This document shows positions 32,755 to 44,583 of a stretch of DNA of 64,000 nt, piece by piece (position 1 is the stretch's first letter; the number at the start of each line of letters is the position of its first letter). This DNA is from AC-32 sp963755635. Lineage in GTDB: Bacteria > Actinomycetota > Thermoleophilia > Gaiellales > Gaiellaceae. The position numbers and the translations under genes are program-made. The DNA is taken from assembly GCA_963755635.1 (NCBI GenBank), contig CAVWKS010000037.1, positions 26,592-90,591 of the forward strand. The letters are read 5' to 3'. A model generated the notes under the pieces. It saw nothing but the letters and a program-made list of their open reading frames with translations, did no database searches and had not been told where the DNA came from.

Positions 32755-35306
32755 TCCTCGTCGCGCTCCGGGGCCTCGCCGGGCGCAAGCTCCGGGCCGC
32801 GCTGACCGCGTTCGCGATCGTGCTCGGCGTAGCGACGGTCGCCGGCACGTACATCCTGACCGACTCGATCTCGAACGCGTTCGACTCGATCTTCACCGGC
32901 ATCTACCGCGGGACGGACGCCGCGATCACCGGCCGCTCCGCGATCACCTCGTCGACGTCGGGACAGACCGAGGTGCCGTCGTTCGACCAGTCGCTGCTCC
33001 CCAAAGTGCGGCGGCTGCCGGGCGTCGCGGCCGCGGTCGGTGGCGTCGGTGGCGAGGCCCAGCTGATCGGCTCGAACGGCAAGGTGATCTCGTTCGGCGG
33101 CGCCCCCAACCTCGGCTTCTCGATCGACGCCTCCCAGCCGCGCTTCAGCTCGCTGACGCTCGTCGAGGGGAACTGGCCGCGTGCGAACGAGGTCGTCGTC
33201 GACCGCTCGACCGCGTCGAAGAAGCACATCACGGTCGGCATGACGATCGGCGTGCAGGGGCAGGGCCGCGCACTGCCGTTTCGCGTCTCCGGGCTCGTGA
33301 ACTTCGGCGCCGCGGCTTCGATCGGCGGCGCCACGCTCGCCGGTTTCGACCTGCAAACCGCGCAGCGGCTCTTCCGCGAGCAAGGCAAGCTCGACCAGAT
33401 CCGGATCGCGTCGAAGCCGGGAGTCTCCGAGGCGGCCCTGCTCAGCCAGGTCCGCGCGATCCTGCCGCCGCACACGCAGGTGAAGACCGGCGAGGCGCAG
33501 GCCGCCTCGGACGCGAGCGACACGAAGTCGTTCCTCTCGTTCCTGCAGACGTTCCTGCTGTCGTTCGGCGGAGTGGCGCTCTTCGTCGGCGCGTTCGTGA
33601 TCGCGAACTCGATCTCGATCACGATCGCGCAGCGGACGCGCGAGTTCGCGACCCTGCGGACGATCGGCGCGTCGCGCCGGCAGGTGCTCTGGAGCGTGCT
33701 CGTCGAGTCGACGGTGACCGGCGTGATCGCCTCGGTTGTCGGGCTCGGGCTCGGCTTTGCGCTGGCGAAGGGACTCTTCGGGCTGTTCGACACGCTCGGC
33801 TTCACGCTCCCGAACAGCGGCCTCCTGCTGAAGCCGCGCACGGTCGTCGTCGCGCTGCTGGTCGGGATCGTGGTCACGATCCTCGCGAGCCTCCGGCCCG
33901 CCATGCGCGCGACCCGCGTGCCGCCGATCGCGGCCGTTCGCGAGGGTGCCGAGCTGCCGCCCGGCCGCTTCGAGCGCTACCGAGGCTTCGGCTCGGCCGC
34001 GCTCGCGCTCCTGGGTTTCGCGGCCCTCGCCTACGGACTCTTCGGGCCCGGGCTCTCGACGAAGCAGATCCTCATCTTCATGGGCATCGGGGCGCTGCTG
34101 ATCTTCTTCGGCGTCGGCCTGTTCGCGGCCCACCTCGTCGTCCCGCTCGCGCATGGGCTCGGCGCGCCGGGCGCCCGCTTCGGCGGAGCTCCGGGTGTGC
34201 TCGCTCGGGAGAACACGCAGCGCAATCCGCAGCGAACCGGTTCCTCGGCAGCGGCGCTCATGATCGGGCTCGCCCTGGTGACCCTGGTCGCGATGCTGGC
34301 CCAGGGCATCCGCAGCACCTTCTTCGACGCAGTCGACGCGCTTTGGCAGACGGACTACGCCGTCACGGCGCAGAACAACTTCTCGCCGATCCCGGCGGCC
34401 GACTCGGCTCCGGTGCGGAAGGTCGCCGGCGTGCAGGCGGTCGTGGGCGTGCGCCAGGGCGACGCGCGGATCCTCGGCGCGCGCCACTCGCTCACGGCGG
34501 TCGATCCCGGCGCCTCGGATGTCTTCACCCTGAGCTGGAAGGAGGGCTCGCAGGCAGTGCTCGGCTCCCTCGGAGCGACAGGCGCCTTCGTCGACTCCGA
34601 CTACGCGGGCAAGCACCACCTTCACGTCGGCTCGACGGTCCGGGTGCTGGTTCCGAGCGGGGCACAGCCGTCCTTCCGCGTCGACGGCATCTTCAAGCCG
34701 CCGACAGGCGGTTCACCGTTCGGTCCGGTCACGATCGGAAGCGCCGAGTTCGACCGCCTCTACGCGCAGCCGACGAACCTGTACGTGTTCGTCAACATGG
34801 CGGGAGGCGTCACGCCCGAGAACACGCGGAAGCTCGAGCACGCGCTTGCCAATTACCCGAACGCCAAGGTGCAGGACCAGCAGCAGTTCAAGGACAACCA
34901 GGCGGCGGGCCTGAGCGCGATCCTGAACGTCCTCTACGTGCTCCTTGCGCTGTCGGTGGTCGTGAGCCTGTTCGGGATCGTGAACACGCTCGTCCTGACG
35001 GTCTTCGAGCGGACGCGCGAGCTCGGAATGCTGCGCGCGGTGGGGATGACGCGGAGCCAGGTGCGCCGGATGATCCGCTACGAGAGCGTGATCACGGCGC
35101 TGATCGGCGCCCTGCTTGGGATCACGCTCGGGATCGTGCTCGCCGTGCTCCTGATCGCGCGCGTGAAGCAGATCAACGTCGCATGGCCGGTCACGTCGCT
35201 GCTCGCGTTCATCGTCGTCGCGGTGATCGTGGGGCTTCTCGCGGCGATCTTCCCGGCGCGTCGCGCGGCGAGGCTCAACGTGTTGCAGGCACTGCAATAC
35301 GAGTGA
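32751..35306 (+). CDS. FtsX/MacB-type ABC transporter permease
   Basis: 851 residues with two FtsX-like units. N-terminal helix (LTAFAIVLGVATVAGTYILT), a large extracytoplasmic domain, three helices around residues 255-400 (SLTLFG-like VALFVGAFVIANSISITIAQ), a second TM block near 410-460, another extracytoplasmic domain and three final helices ending in FPARRAARLNVLQALQYE. Such permeases export lipids, lipoproteins, peptides or antibiotics. Coupled to the ATPase by GTGA. Confidence 0.93.
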   Translation: MILVALRGLAGRKLRAALTAFAIVLGVATVAGTYILTDSISNAFDSIFTGIYRGTDAAITGRSAITSSTSGQTEVPSFDQSLLPKVRRLPGVAAAVGGVGGEAQLIGSNGKVISFGGAPNLGFSIDASQPRFSSLTLVEGNWPRANEVVVDRSTASKKHITVGMTIGVQGQGRALPFRVSGLVNFGAAASIGGATLAGFDLQTAQRLFREQGKLDQIRIASKPGVSEAALLSQVRAILPPHTQVKTGEAQAASDASDTKSFLSFLQTFLLSFGGVALFVGAFVIANSISITIAQRTREFATLRTIGASRRQVLWSVLVESTVTGVIASVVGLGLGFALAKGLFGLFDTLGFTLPNSGLLLKPRTVVVALLVGIVVTILASLRPAMRATRVPPIAAVREGAELPPGRFERYRGFGSAALALLGFAALAYGLFGPGLSTKQILIFMGIGALLIFFGVGLFAAHLVVPLAHGLGAPGARFGGAPGVLARENTQRNPQRTGSSAAALMIGLALVTLVAMLAQGIRSTFFDAVDALWQTDYAVTAQNNFSPIPAADSAPVRKVAGVQAVVGVRQGDARILGARHSLTAVDPGASDVFTLSWKEGSQAVLGSLGATGAFVDSDYAGKHHLHVGSTVRVLVPSGAQPSFRVDGIFKPPTGGSPFGPVTIGSAEFDRLYAQPTNLYVFVNMAGGVTPENTRKLEHALANYPNAKVQDQQQFKDNQAAGLSAILNVLYVLLALSVVVSLFGIVNTLVLTVFERTRELGMLRAVGMTRSQVRRMIRYESVITALIGALLGITLGIVLAVLLIARVKQINVAWPVTSLLAFIVVAVIVGLLAAIFPARRAARLNVLQALQYE

Positions 35307-35342
35307 TCCAGCTCTGTCCGGGTGCGCCCGTAGGCTGCGGGC

Positions 35343-35531
35343 GTGCGACGGTTGAGGCCACTCAGCGAGGCAGAGTGCTACCTCCGTTGCTACGGCGCCG
35401 GCGACTCCCAGGTGCGGCTCGTTCGGCTGGAGCCGCGCCGCCCGCGTTCGCTCGCGCGGCTCAGCGGTGAGGAGCTGCGCCGGCTGTTCGAGGTGCGGCT
35501 GGACGCCCGCGAGGCGGGCCTGGCGGCGTGA
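35343..35531 (+). CDS. Small hypothetical protein
   Basis: 62 residues: RRLRPLSEAECYLRCYGAGD, then VRLVRLEPRRPR and LSGEELRRLFEVRLDAREA. No domain is recognised. It has a well-shaped amphipathic C-terminal helix and a CYLRCYG pair of cysteines. GTG start; it lies between the ABC permease and the mug gene. Coding potential is moderate. Confidence 0.45.
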   Translation: MRRLRPLSEAECYLRCYGAGDSQVRLVRLEPRRPRSLARLSGEELRRLFEVRLDAREAGLAA

Positions 35532-35600
35532 AGACGTGCCCGCGCTGGGCGCGGACGAGGCCGAGGCCGCGCGCCGGCCCGCGCAGGCCGCAGCCCTACG

Positions 35601-36182
35601 GTGAGCGGCGCCGGTGCGCGCCGCGGCGCAAGGCGCATCGAGCCTGCTAGCGCCGTCCCGGACGTCCTGGGGCCCGGGCTTCAGGTCGTCTTCTGCGGGA
35701 TCAACCCGGGTCGGGTCTCCGCGGCTGCCGGAGCGCATTTCGCGAACCCGCGCAACGACTTCTGGCGGTTGCTCTTCGACGCCGGCTTCACGCCCCGGCT
35801 GTACGCGCCGGAGGAGCAGTTCGAGCTGCTCGGGCTCGGAATCGGGCTGACGAACGCGGCCTACCGGACGACGCCGGGATCAGGCGACCTGCGGCGCGCC
35901 GACTTCGCGGGCTCGGAGGAGCGTCTGCGGCGACTCGCGCTCGAGCTGCGGCCGCGCGCGCTCGCCTTCGTCGGCAAGGAGGCGTACCGCGGGACGTTCG
36001 GCGAGCGGCCGGAGCTCGGTGCGCAGCCGCGGACGCTTGACGGTGTCGGGCTCTTCGTCCTGCCGTCGACGTCTCCCGCGAACGCGGCCGTGCCGTATGC
36101 CGAGCGCCTGCGCTGGTTCCGCGAGCTGGCGGCCTGGCTCGAACGCGGCCTGCCCGAGCAGCCAATCGATACGGGAACGTGA
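35601..36182 (+). CDS. mug: G/U mismatch-specific DNA glycosylase (Mug/TDG family)
   Basis: 193 residues. The active-site motif GINPG is in VVFCGINPGRVSAAAGAHF, followed by NPRNDFWRLLFDAGFTPR and the second motif VLPSTSPANAAVPY. Family members excise uracil or thymine opposite guanine. Start GTG at 35601. Monocistronic; convergent with nadE across a hairpin. Confidence 0.92.
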   Translation: MSGAGARRGARRIEPASAVPDVLGPGLQVVFCGINPGRVSAAAGAHFANPRNDFWRLLFDAGFTPRLYAPEEQFELLGLGIGLTNAAYRTTPGSGDLRRADFAGSEERLRRLALELRPRALAFVGKEAYRGTFGERPELGAQPRTLDGVGLFVLPSTSPANAAVPYAERLRWFRELAAWLERGLPEQPIDTGT

Positions 36183-36264
36183 CAATCGTGCGCCGATTGG
36201 CGCGCACCCCTGGCAAACGAGCCCGCGGGTCCGGCAAGCTCGCCTCGAGGGCGGCGGGATGCGA

Positions 36265-36287
36265 CCCCACCCATCTGAAGGGTGGGG
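36265..36287. terminator. Bidirectional hairpin between mug and nadE
   Basis: CCCCACCC (36265-36272) and GGGTGGGG (36280-36287) form an 8-bp stem around ATCTGAA. It lies between the convergent mug and nadE genes and may terminate both. Confidence 0.5.
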
Positions 36288-36317
36288 GTGTGGGCCAGCG
36301 GGCTTCGGCGCGAAGAG

Positions 36318-38033
36318 CTACCCGCGCCAGCGGTTCGTGATCGGCGTGCGCCGGTCGCGCCCGAAGGCCTTCGGCGTCAACCGCACGCCGGGCGGCGCCT
36401 GCCGGCGCTTGTACTCGGCCCGGTCGATCAGCTCGACGGCGCGATCGACCACCTCCGGATCGAACCCGTCCGCCGAGAGCTCCTCGTGCGAGCGGTCCTC
36501 CTCGACGTACGCCTCGAGCACTCGGTCGAGCTCCGAGTAGGGGGGAAGTGAGTCTTCGTCGCGCTGGTCCGCCCGCAGCTCGGCGCTCGGCGCGCGCTCG
36601 ATGGTCGACTGCGGGATCAACTCCCTGCCGGCCTGCTCGTTCAGGTGGCGCGCGAGCCGGAAGACGTCGGTCTTGAAGACGTCCTTCAGCAGCGCGAACC
36701 CACCCGCCATGTCGCCGTAGAGCGTCGCGTAGCCGACCGACAGCTCCGACTTGTTGCCGGTCGCGACCACGAGCCAGCCGAACTTGTTCGAGAGCGCCAT
36801 CAGCAGCAGGCCGCGCACCCGTGCCTGCAGGTTCTCCTCGGCGATGTCGCGCTCCCGGCCGGCAAAGCTCTCCGTGAGCGCGCTCTCGGCCGAGGCCACG
36901 ACGTCGTCGATCGGGAGCTCGCGGAAGTCGATGCCCAGGCCCTCCGCGAGCAGGCGCGCGTCGCGGCGAGTCTCCTCCGACGAGAACTGCGACGGCATCG
37001 AGACGGAGTGGACGCGCTCCGGCCCCAGCGCCTCGACCGCGAGCGCGGCCGTGAGCGCCGAGTCGATCCCGCCGGAGACCGCGATCACCACGTCGGCGAA
37101 GCCGTTCTTGTCGACGTAGTCGCGGAGCCCGAGCTCGAGCGCGATCCGCATCTGCTCGAGCTCGCCGAGCGCCGGCGCGACGACCGCCTCGATCCGGTCG
37201 GATTGCTCACGAGGGTCGCCGAGCTCGACGAGCGTCGCGTCGGGCGGCGTCGGCCGCTCGCGCGCGAGCGCGCGCCGGCGCAGGTCGCGGAGCCGCCGGC
37301 CGACCGCCTCTGCCGGCTCGAGGTCGACGACGAGCAGCGCCTCCTCGAAGCCGGGCGCGCGCGCGAGGACGCTGCCTTCCTCGTCGAGCACCAGCGAGTG
37401 CCCGTCGAAGACGAGCTCGTCCTGCGCGCCGACCGAGTTGCAGAACGCGATGAAGCAGGAATTGTCCCGCGCACGCGTCGCGAACATCTCCTCGCGCTCG
37501 CGGTCGCGGCAGAGGTGGAACGGCGAGGCCGAGATGTTCGCGATCAGCTGCGCGCCGGCGAGCGCGAGGTCGGTCGCGGGCGGGCCCGGCTGCCAGAGGT
37601 CCTCGCAGATCGTCGGGCCGATCAGGGTCTCGCCCACCTGCAGCAACAACAGGTCGCGCGCGGGCGCGAAGTAGCGGTCCTCGTCGAAGACGCCGTAGTT
37701 CGGCAGGAAACGCTTGCGGTAGATCGCCTTCACCTCGCCGTCGGCGCACACGGCGCACGCGTTGTGGAGGTCGGCCTGGAGATGGGGGAAGCCGACGAGC
37801 GCGACGATCCCGCTCGTCTGGCTCGCGATCTCCCGCAGCGACTCCTCCGCGGCGCGGATGAACCCCGGTCTGAGCAGCAGGTCCTCCGGCGGGTAGCCGG
37901 TGACCGCGAGCTCGGGAAGGAGGACGAGGTCGCAGCCGGCCGCCTTCGCCTCCGAGATCGCGCCCAGGATCCGCTCCCGGTTGCCGTCGAGGTCACCGAC
38001 GGTCGTGTTGATCTGGGCGAGCGCGAGCCTCAT
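36318..38033 (-). CDS. nadE: Glutamine-dependent NAD+ synthetase
   Basis: 571 residues with two domains. Nitrilase-like glutaminase (about 1-260): catalytic Glu in LLPELAVTGYPPEDLL, Lys in YRKRFLPNYG, Cys in GPTICEDLW. Synthetase (about 280-571): P-loop VIAVSGGIDSALTAALA, VATGNKSELSVGYATLYGDM, and FKTDVFRLARH. Amidates deamido-NAD with ATP. ATG start. A 23-bp palindrome lies immediately upstream. Confidence 0.96.
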   Translation of the reverse strand: MRLALAQINTTVGDLDGNRERILGAISEAKAAGCDLVLLPELAVTGYPPEDLLLRPGFIRAAEESLREIASQTSGIVALVGFPHLQADLHNACAVCADGEVKAIYRKRFLPNYGVFDEDRYFAPARDLLLLQVGETLIGPTICEDLWQPGPPATDLALAGAQLIANISASPFHLCRDREREEMFATRARDNSCFIAFCNSVGAQDELVFDGHSLVLDEEGSVLARAPGFEEALLVVDLEPAEAVGRRLRDLRRRALARERPTPPDATLVELGDPREQSDRIEAVVAPALGELEQMRIALELGLRDYVDKNGFADVVIAVSGGIDSALTAALAVEALGPERVHSVSMPSQFSSEETRRDARLLAEGLGIDFRELPIDDVVASAESALTESFAGRERDIAEENLQARVRGLLLMALSNKFGWLVVATGNKSELSVGYATLYGDMAGGFALLKDVFKTDVFRLARHLNEQAGRELIPQSTIERAPSAELRADQRDEDSLPPYSELDRVLEAYVEEDRSHEELSADGFDPEVVDRAVELIDRAEYKRRQAPPGVRLTPKAFGRDRRTPITNRWRG

Positions 38034-38040
38034 GGCGTCA

Positions 38041-38063
38041 GTTTTAGACTATCAGTCGAAAAC
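38041..38063. promoter_or_regulatory. 23-bp palindromic operator upstream of nadE
   Basis: GTTTTAGACT - ATC - AGTCGAAAAC: 9 of 10 pairs are complementary around a 3-bp centre. It sits in the 31-bp gap between the SDR stop and the nadE ATG, and is strikingly AT-rich for this region. It resembles operators bound by dimeric TetR-type or NrtR-like repressors; the protein is unknown. Confidence 0.6.
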
Positions 38064-38064
38064 C

Positions 38065-38824
38065 TCACCGCTGCAGCCGGATTGCGTTCAGGTCGTCGCG
38101 CTCGATCTCGTCTGCCCGGCCGATCAGCTCCTCGATGTCGTCGTGCTCCGCGTGGATGTAGCGGCCCGCGAGCGCGTCCGCCCGCCCCGAGGCGAGCACG
38201 CGTACGAGCTGCGGCGCCAGCTCCGGCGGCGTCCAGGGAGCATCGTCCGAGAAGTTCCCGTCGGTCATCTCCGTCCGTACGAGACCCGGGCTGATCAGGA
38301 ACACCCGAATCGGCGTGTCGCGGAGGCTGTTCGCGAGCGTCTCGGCGAGCCGGTTGACCGCGGCCTTGCTCGAGGTGTAGGCGGTGCTGCTCGCGCCGGG
38401 GAGGTAGCCGGCGCCGCTGCCGGTGATCACGATCCGGCCCGCGCTGCGCTCGAGCATCCCCGGGATCACCGCCCGGCAGCAGTTGTAGACGCCGAGCACG
38501 TTGACCTCGAGGACGCGCCACCACTCGTCGGGGTCGCTCTCCCAAAGGTCGCCGGAGACATTGCCGATCCCCGCGTTGGCGGCGAGCAGGTCGATCGGGC
38601 CGAGCTCGTTCTTCGTCTTCGCGACCATCCGCTCGACGGCCCCAAGGTCGGTGACGTCGACCTCGAGCGCGAGCCCGCTGAACTCCCGCGCGACCTCCTC
38701 GACCTGCTCGCGGGTGCGCGCGGCCACGGCCACGCGCGCGCCCGCCGAGGCGAGCTCGCGGGCGATACCCGCTCCGATCCCGCGCCCGCCGCCGGTGACG
38801 AGCGCGATCCGTCCATCCAGACGA

Positions 38825-38841
<17 letters not shown>
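38065..38841 (-). CDS. Short-chain dehydrogenase/reductase (SDR)
   Basis: 258 residues, classical SDR: NAD(P) motif VTGGGRGIGAGIA, NAG motif in LLAANAGIGN, catalytic Ser in VITGSGAGYLPGAS and Tyr-x3-Lys in STAYTSSKAAVN. ISPGLVRTEMT precedes the C-terminal substrate loop. GTG start at 38841 overlaps the acyl-CoA synthetase stop by 17 bp. The substrate is unknown. Confidence 0.92.
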
Positions 38842-40762
<1,921 letters not shown>

Positions 40763-40805
40763 TGCCGAACCCTAACTTGACGCCTCAGGCTAGTGCCCGC
40801 TAACG

Positions 40806-40817
40806 TAGTAAAGACTA
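40806..40817. promoter_or_regulatory. Candidate TetR operator upstream of the MFS gene
   Basis: TAGT-AAAG-ACTA is a perfect 12-bp interrupted palindrome in an AT-rich patch containing three CTAAC repeats, 24 bp before the MFS GTG. The TetR gene downstream in the same operon is the likely binder. Confidence 0.4.
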
Positions 40818-40840
40818 ACTTAGAGACGGAGAGGAGTCAG

Positions 40841-42281
40841 GTGCGCGCGAAGATCTTCGCGGAGGAGAACAAACGCTGGTGGACGCTGGGAGCGCTCTGC
40901 TTCGCCCTGTTCATGATCATGCTCGACAACACGGTCGTGAACGTGGCGCTGCCGGCGATCAAGGCCGACCTCGGGATCAGCCAGGCCGAGCTCGAGTGGA
41001 CCGTCGCCGCGTACGCCCTCACCTTCGCGTCGGTGCTGCTGACCGGCGGCAAGCTGGGCGACCTGTACGGGCGCCGGCTGATCTTCACGATCGGGCTCGT
41101 GGTCTTCACGCTCTCGTCGCTGGCCTGTGGGCTCTCCTCGAGCGCTCCGGAGCTGATCGGCGCGCGCGCTGTCCAGGGCGTCGGCGCGGCGCTGATGATG
41201 CCCGCGACGCTCTCGATCATCTCTGCGACCTTCGCGGCGCGCGAGCGCGGGATGGCGATCGGCATCTGGGCCGGCGTCTCCGCGATGGCGCTGGCGATCG
41301 GGCCGCTGCTCGGCGGGATCATCACCGAGCACATCTCCTGGAACTGGATCTTCTTCGTCAACGTCCCGATCGGCGTGCTCGCCGTCCTCGCCGCGATCTT
41401 CGTCGTGCCCGAGTCGAGGGACACGTCGCGCGAGCAGCGTCTCGACCTGCCCGGCCTCCTCACGTCCGGCATCGGGCTGCTGGCGCTCGTCTACGCGCTG
41501 ATCGAGGCGAACCAGTACGGCTGGACGTCCGCGCGCATCATCGGTCTCTTCGTCGTCGCAGCCGTCTCGCTGACGGCATTCGTCCTGCTCGAGCTCCACC
41601 AGCGGCTGCCGATGCTCGACACTCTCGCTCTTCCGCAGCGGCACCTTCGTCGGCGCCAACCTCGTCGCGATCCTGGTCACGCTGGCGATGTTCGGGATCT
41701 TCGTCTTCTTCCCGATCTACATGCAGACGTTCCTCGGCTGGTCGCCAACCCAGGCCGGCGCCGCTCTGCTCCCATGGACGCTGATGATCGTGATCTTCGC
41801 GCCGATCGCCGGCAAGCTCTCCGACCGGATCGGCTCGCGCTGGCTGATGGCGGGTGGGATGACCGTCGTCGGGATCTGCTGCCTGCTCCTGTCGACCGTC
41901 ACGGTGGGCTCGACGTTCTGGGACCTGCTGCCCGCCTTCATCCTCGGCGGCCTGGGGATGTCCTTCGTGATGACGCCGATGTCGGCCGCCGCGATGGGCG
42001 CCGCCCCGGTCGCCAAGGCCGGCGTCGCCTCGGGCGTGCTCAACACCTTCCGCCAGGTCGGCGTGGCGCTCGGCATCGCGATCATGGGGGCGATCGTGGC
42101 CGACCGAGCCGCCACGCACGGCGGCCTCCGCAGCCCGCAGGGCTTCGTCTACGGCCTGACCTTCGGGATGAAGGTGAGCGCGGTGATCTGCTTCGGCGCT
42201 GCAATCGCTGCCGCAGTGCTCGTGCGCCGCTACCGCCACGCGGAAGAGGCCGAGCAGCGGCCGATGGAGGTTGCTGCGTGA
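40841..42281 (+). CDS. MFS drug exporter, DHA2 (14-TMS) family, frameshifted
   Basis: About 480 residues. It carries the first-helix motif FMIMLDNTVVNVALPAIKADLG, GGKLGDLYGRRLIF (motif A) and AIGPLLGGIITEHISWNWIFFVNVPIG (motif C), all typical of EmrB/QacA-type proton-drug antiporters. An extra A at 41621 shifts the frame; it then resumes as LFRSGTFVGANLVAILVTLA and continues to MEVAA. GTG at 40841 follows GAGAGGAG at good spacing. GTGA overlap with the TetR gene. Confidence 0.9.
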
Positions 42282-42874
42282 GTCGGCTCACCGGCGCCGA
42301 GCGGAAGCGCTTGGTCGTCGAGTCGGCCTGCAAGATCTTCGCCAAGGGCAGCTACCACGGCTCGACCACCGCGCAGATCGCCCGCGAGACCGGCGTCACC
42401 GAGCCGGTCCTCTACCGCCATTTCTCGTCGAAGCGCGAGCTCTATCTCGCCTGCCTCGACACGGTCTGGGAGCAGGTGCGGGCGCTCTGGCAGGACGCGC
42501 TCGAACACGAGCAGGACCCGGCCAACTGGCTCAAGTCGATCGGCAAGGCCTACCTCGAGGCGCGTGCCGCCGCGCGCATCGTCCTCGTCGACCTCTGGAT
42601 CCAGGCGCTGACCGAGGCCGCGGACGACCCCGAGATCCGCCGCGCGCTGCGTCGCCAGGTCCGCGAGGTGCACGAGTTCGTCGCCGACGTGATCCGGCGC
42701 GCCCAGGCAGCGGGCGGGATCGTCGCCGAGCGCGACCCGGACGCCGAGGCCTGGATCTTCATCTCGCTCGGCCTGCTCAGCACGATCGACCACCGCCTCG
42801 GCAACCTCGTCGGCGGCGAGTTCGAGGACATCGTGGCCAGCCGGCGCGTCTGGATGACGGGCAGCGACATTTGA
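42278..42874 (+). CDS. TetR family transcriptional regulator
   Basis: 198 residues. N-terminal HTH: VVESACKIFAKGSYHGSTTAQIARETGVTEPVLYRHFSSKREL; the rest is the ligand-binding helical domain. It most likely represses the co-transcribed MFS exporter and itself through the palindrome at 40806-40817. Start GTG overlaps the MFS stop. Confidence 0.93.
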   Translation: MSRLTGAERKRLVVESACKIFAKGSYHGSTTAQIARETGVTEPVLYRHFSSKRELYLACLDTVWEQVRALWQDALEHEQDPANWLKSIGKAYLEARAAARIVLVDLWIQALTEAADDPEIRRALRRQVREVHEFVADVIRRAQAAGGIVAERDPDAEAWIFISLGLLSTIDHRLGNLVGGEFEDIVASRRVWMTGSDI

Positions 42875-42961
42875 CGTAAGCCGCGCGCAGTCGCTGCTGG
42901 TGCTGCTCTAGCGCCCAGTTTGCTCTCAAGTGGACGGCGTTGCCATCCGATCATTCGTGAG

Positions 42962-44104
42962 ATGAGTCGCCGCCCGCTCTTCTTGCTCGCGCTTCTGGTT
43001 GCCCTCGTCTTCGTCGCCACAGCTTCGAGCACCGACTACACGGGCGATGTCGACTACTGGGGCGCGCTGAAGGTCAGCATCGACAACAACCAGGTGACAG
43101 CTCTCCAAGGGCACAGCGGCGGCATCCCCTGTGGTGGTGGCACCCAGATCAACCCGGTGAACTTCAGCTTGTCCTCACCGGTCCCGGTCGTCGACGGCAA
43201 GTTCCATGCCGAGGGAACGGCGCTGGACGACTACCGCCACGCGATCGCCTGGTCGCTCGACGCGACGATCTCGGTCAGCCGGACGATCTCAGGGACGGTC
43301 TCGCTTTCGGGACCGCCGCCGGTCGGCTCCGGCACCTGCTCGCGCACCTTCCGGGTTGCCGCGATCATTCCGCCGAGCAGCGCCCTCCCGCCGCAACAGA
43401 CCACCTTCGTCGACGCGACTCCGCCGAGCTCGGGACAGATCGCGCCCGACGTGAACTTCGACTTCCGCCACGGCGTCATCACGCATTTCAGCGCCCGCGC
43501 GAGCACGATGTGCGGCCGGTCGGAGATGGACGCTCGTCTCTACTCGACCGCCTACCACCTCGACCCGATCCAGGTCAACGGCGGCCGCTTTCGCATCGTC
43601 GCCGACGTGCTCGACGAGTACAGCGTCGTCACCCACGTCGTCGTGGCCGGGCGGATCATCGGCAAGAGCGCGACCGGCACGATCGACTCGTCGCGCTCCC
43701 AGGACCTGAACGGAACGATCGTCCCCTGCAGCCAGCATTACCGCTGGAAGGCGGTCGCGAGCCGTCCCTCGGCCGCGGGTCGGGCGGGTGGCGCCTTCTA
43801 CGACGTGCTGCCCTACCGCTACGGCCGACCCGGTTCCTACCAGTACTACTTCGCGCCCGAGCCCAGAGCCTGCATCAACCACGTCAGCGCCGTCCGCTTC
43901 ACGGTGGCCGGCGTGTCGCGGACGATCCACTGCAACACCCGTCGAAAGCTCGGGCCACTCCAGCCCAAGCGCAGCTATCGCATCCGCGCCCTTGCGCTCC
44001 ACACGCGGCGTGGGAAGACGGTTGCCCGCTCCCGGCTCGCCGATTCGCTCACCTACCTTCCGGGCGACGATGCGAATTGGGTCCCGGGGCCTTGGATTCC
44101 GTGA
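42962..44104 (+). CDS. Secreted protein of unknown function
   Basis: 380 residues with a clear signal peptide (RRPLFLLALLVALVFVATAS). The mature part is rich in beta-strand pattern with two similar units (about 25-140 and 160-265) holding paired cysteines (GGIPCGGGT...SGTCSRTF; STMCGRSE...TIVPCSQHYRW), suggesting a duplicated disulfide-bonded domain. The C-terminal part has ACINHV...IHCNT. No family is recognised. The ATG at 42962 is chosen to place the signal at the N-terminus. Confidence 0.7.
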   Translation: MSRRPLFLLALLVALVFVATASSTDYTGDVDYWGALKVSIDNNQVTALQGHSGGIPCGGGTQINPVNFSLSSPVPVVDGKFHAEGTALDDYRHAIAWSLDATISVSRTISGTVSLSGPPPVGSGTCSRTFRVAAIIPPSSALPPQQTTFVDATPPSSGQIAPDVNFDFRHGVITHFSARASTMCGRSEMDARLYSTAYHLDPIQVNGGRFRIVADVLDEYSVVTHVVVAGRIIGKSATGTIDSSRSQDLNGTIVPCSQHYRWKAVASRPSAAGRAGGAFYDVLPYRYGRPGSYQYYFAPEPRACINHVSAVRFTVAGVSRTIHCNTRRKLGPLQPKRSYRIRALALHTRRGKTVARSRLADSLTYLPGDDANWVPGPWIP

Positions 44105-44226
44105 CAGCGTGCGCGCTGGCCCAGCGAGCGTTCCTTCTCGCTGCCTAGAGGCTCAAGGCTCAAGTTCCAACTGGACAGGCCGATTACGGGCTTAGTGGCC
44201 GTCCCACAAACAAGGAGCGTGTGACT

Positions 44227-44583
44227 TTGAACTGGGCAATCTTCGCACTCGTCGTAGGCGTCTTCCTCCTCCTCGTCTTTCCGGTCTTCGTCATCGGGAA
44301 GCGGCGTGGCCTCAAGAATTCGTGGGCGGCCTTCATCCCGCTGCTCGGTCCCTGGATCGTGCTCTTCGAATCGATCGGGCGCAGCGGCTGGTTGTCACTG
44401 ATGGTCTTCATCCCGACCGTCGGCCCGCTGGTGGCGGCGGTCTGGACGGCAGTGGAGATGCCCGGTCGTCACGATCGCTCCCGATGGTGGACGCTGGTTC
44501 TGCTGATCCCCGGCGTCAACCTGATCGGCTACTGGTTCTATGCGTTCACGCTGCCGAACGACGGCCTGACGTTCGCCTACTAA
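44227..44583 (+). CDS. DUF5684-like membrane protein
   Basis: 118 residues, four hydrophobic segments (IFALVVGVFLLLVFPVFV; SWAAFIPLLGPWIVLF; SLMVFIPTVGPLVAAVWT; WWTLVLLIPGVNLIGYWF). The repeated F/LIP...N pattern fits DUF5684. TTG at 44227 is chosen because AAGGAG lies 7 nt upstream; the GTG at 44221 is only one base from that site. Function unknown. Confidence 0.7.
   Translation: MNWAIFALVVGVFLLLVFPVFVIGKRRGLKNSWAAFIPLLGPWIVLFESIGRSGWLSLMVFIPTVGPLVAAVWTAVEMPGRHDRSRWWTLVLLIPGVNLIGYWFYAFTLPNDGLTFAY

Noticed and set aside
32598..34625. 675-residue minus-strand ORF opposite the ABC transporter genes
   Set aside because: Composition is Arg/Asp/Glu-rich shadow sequence with no motifs; the plus strand encodes clear ATPase and permease proteins.
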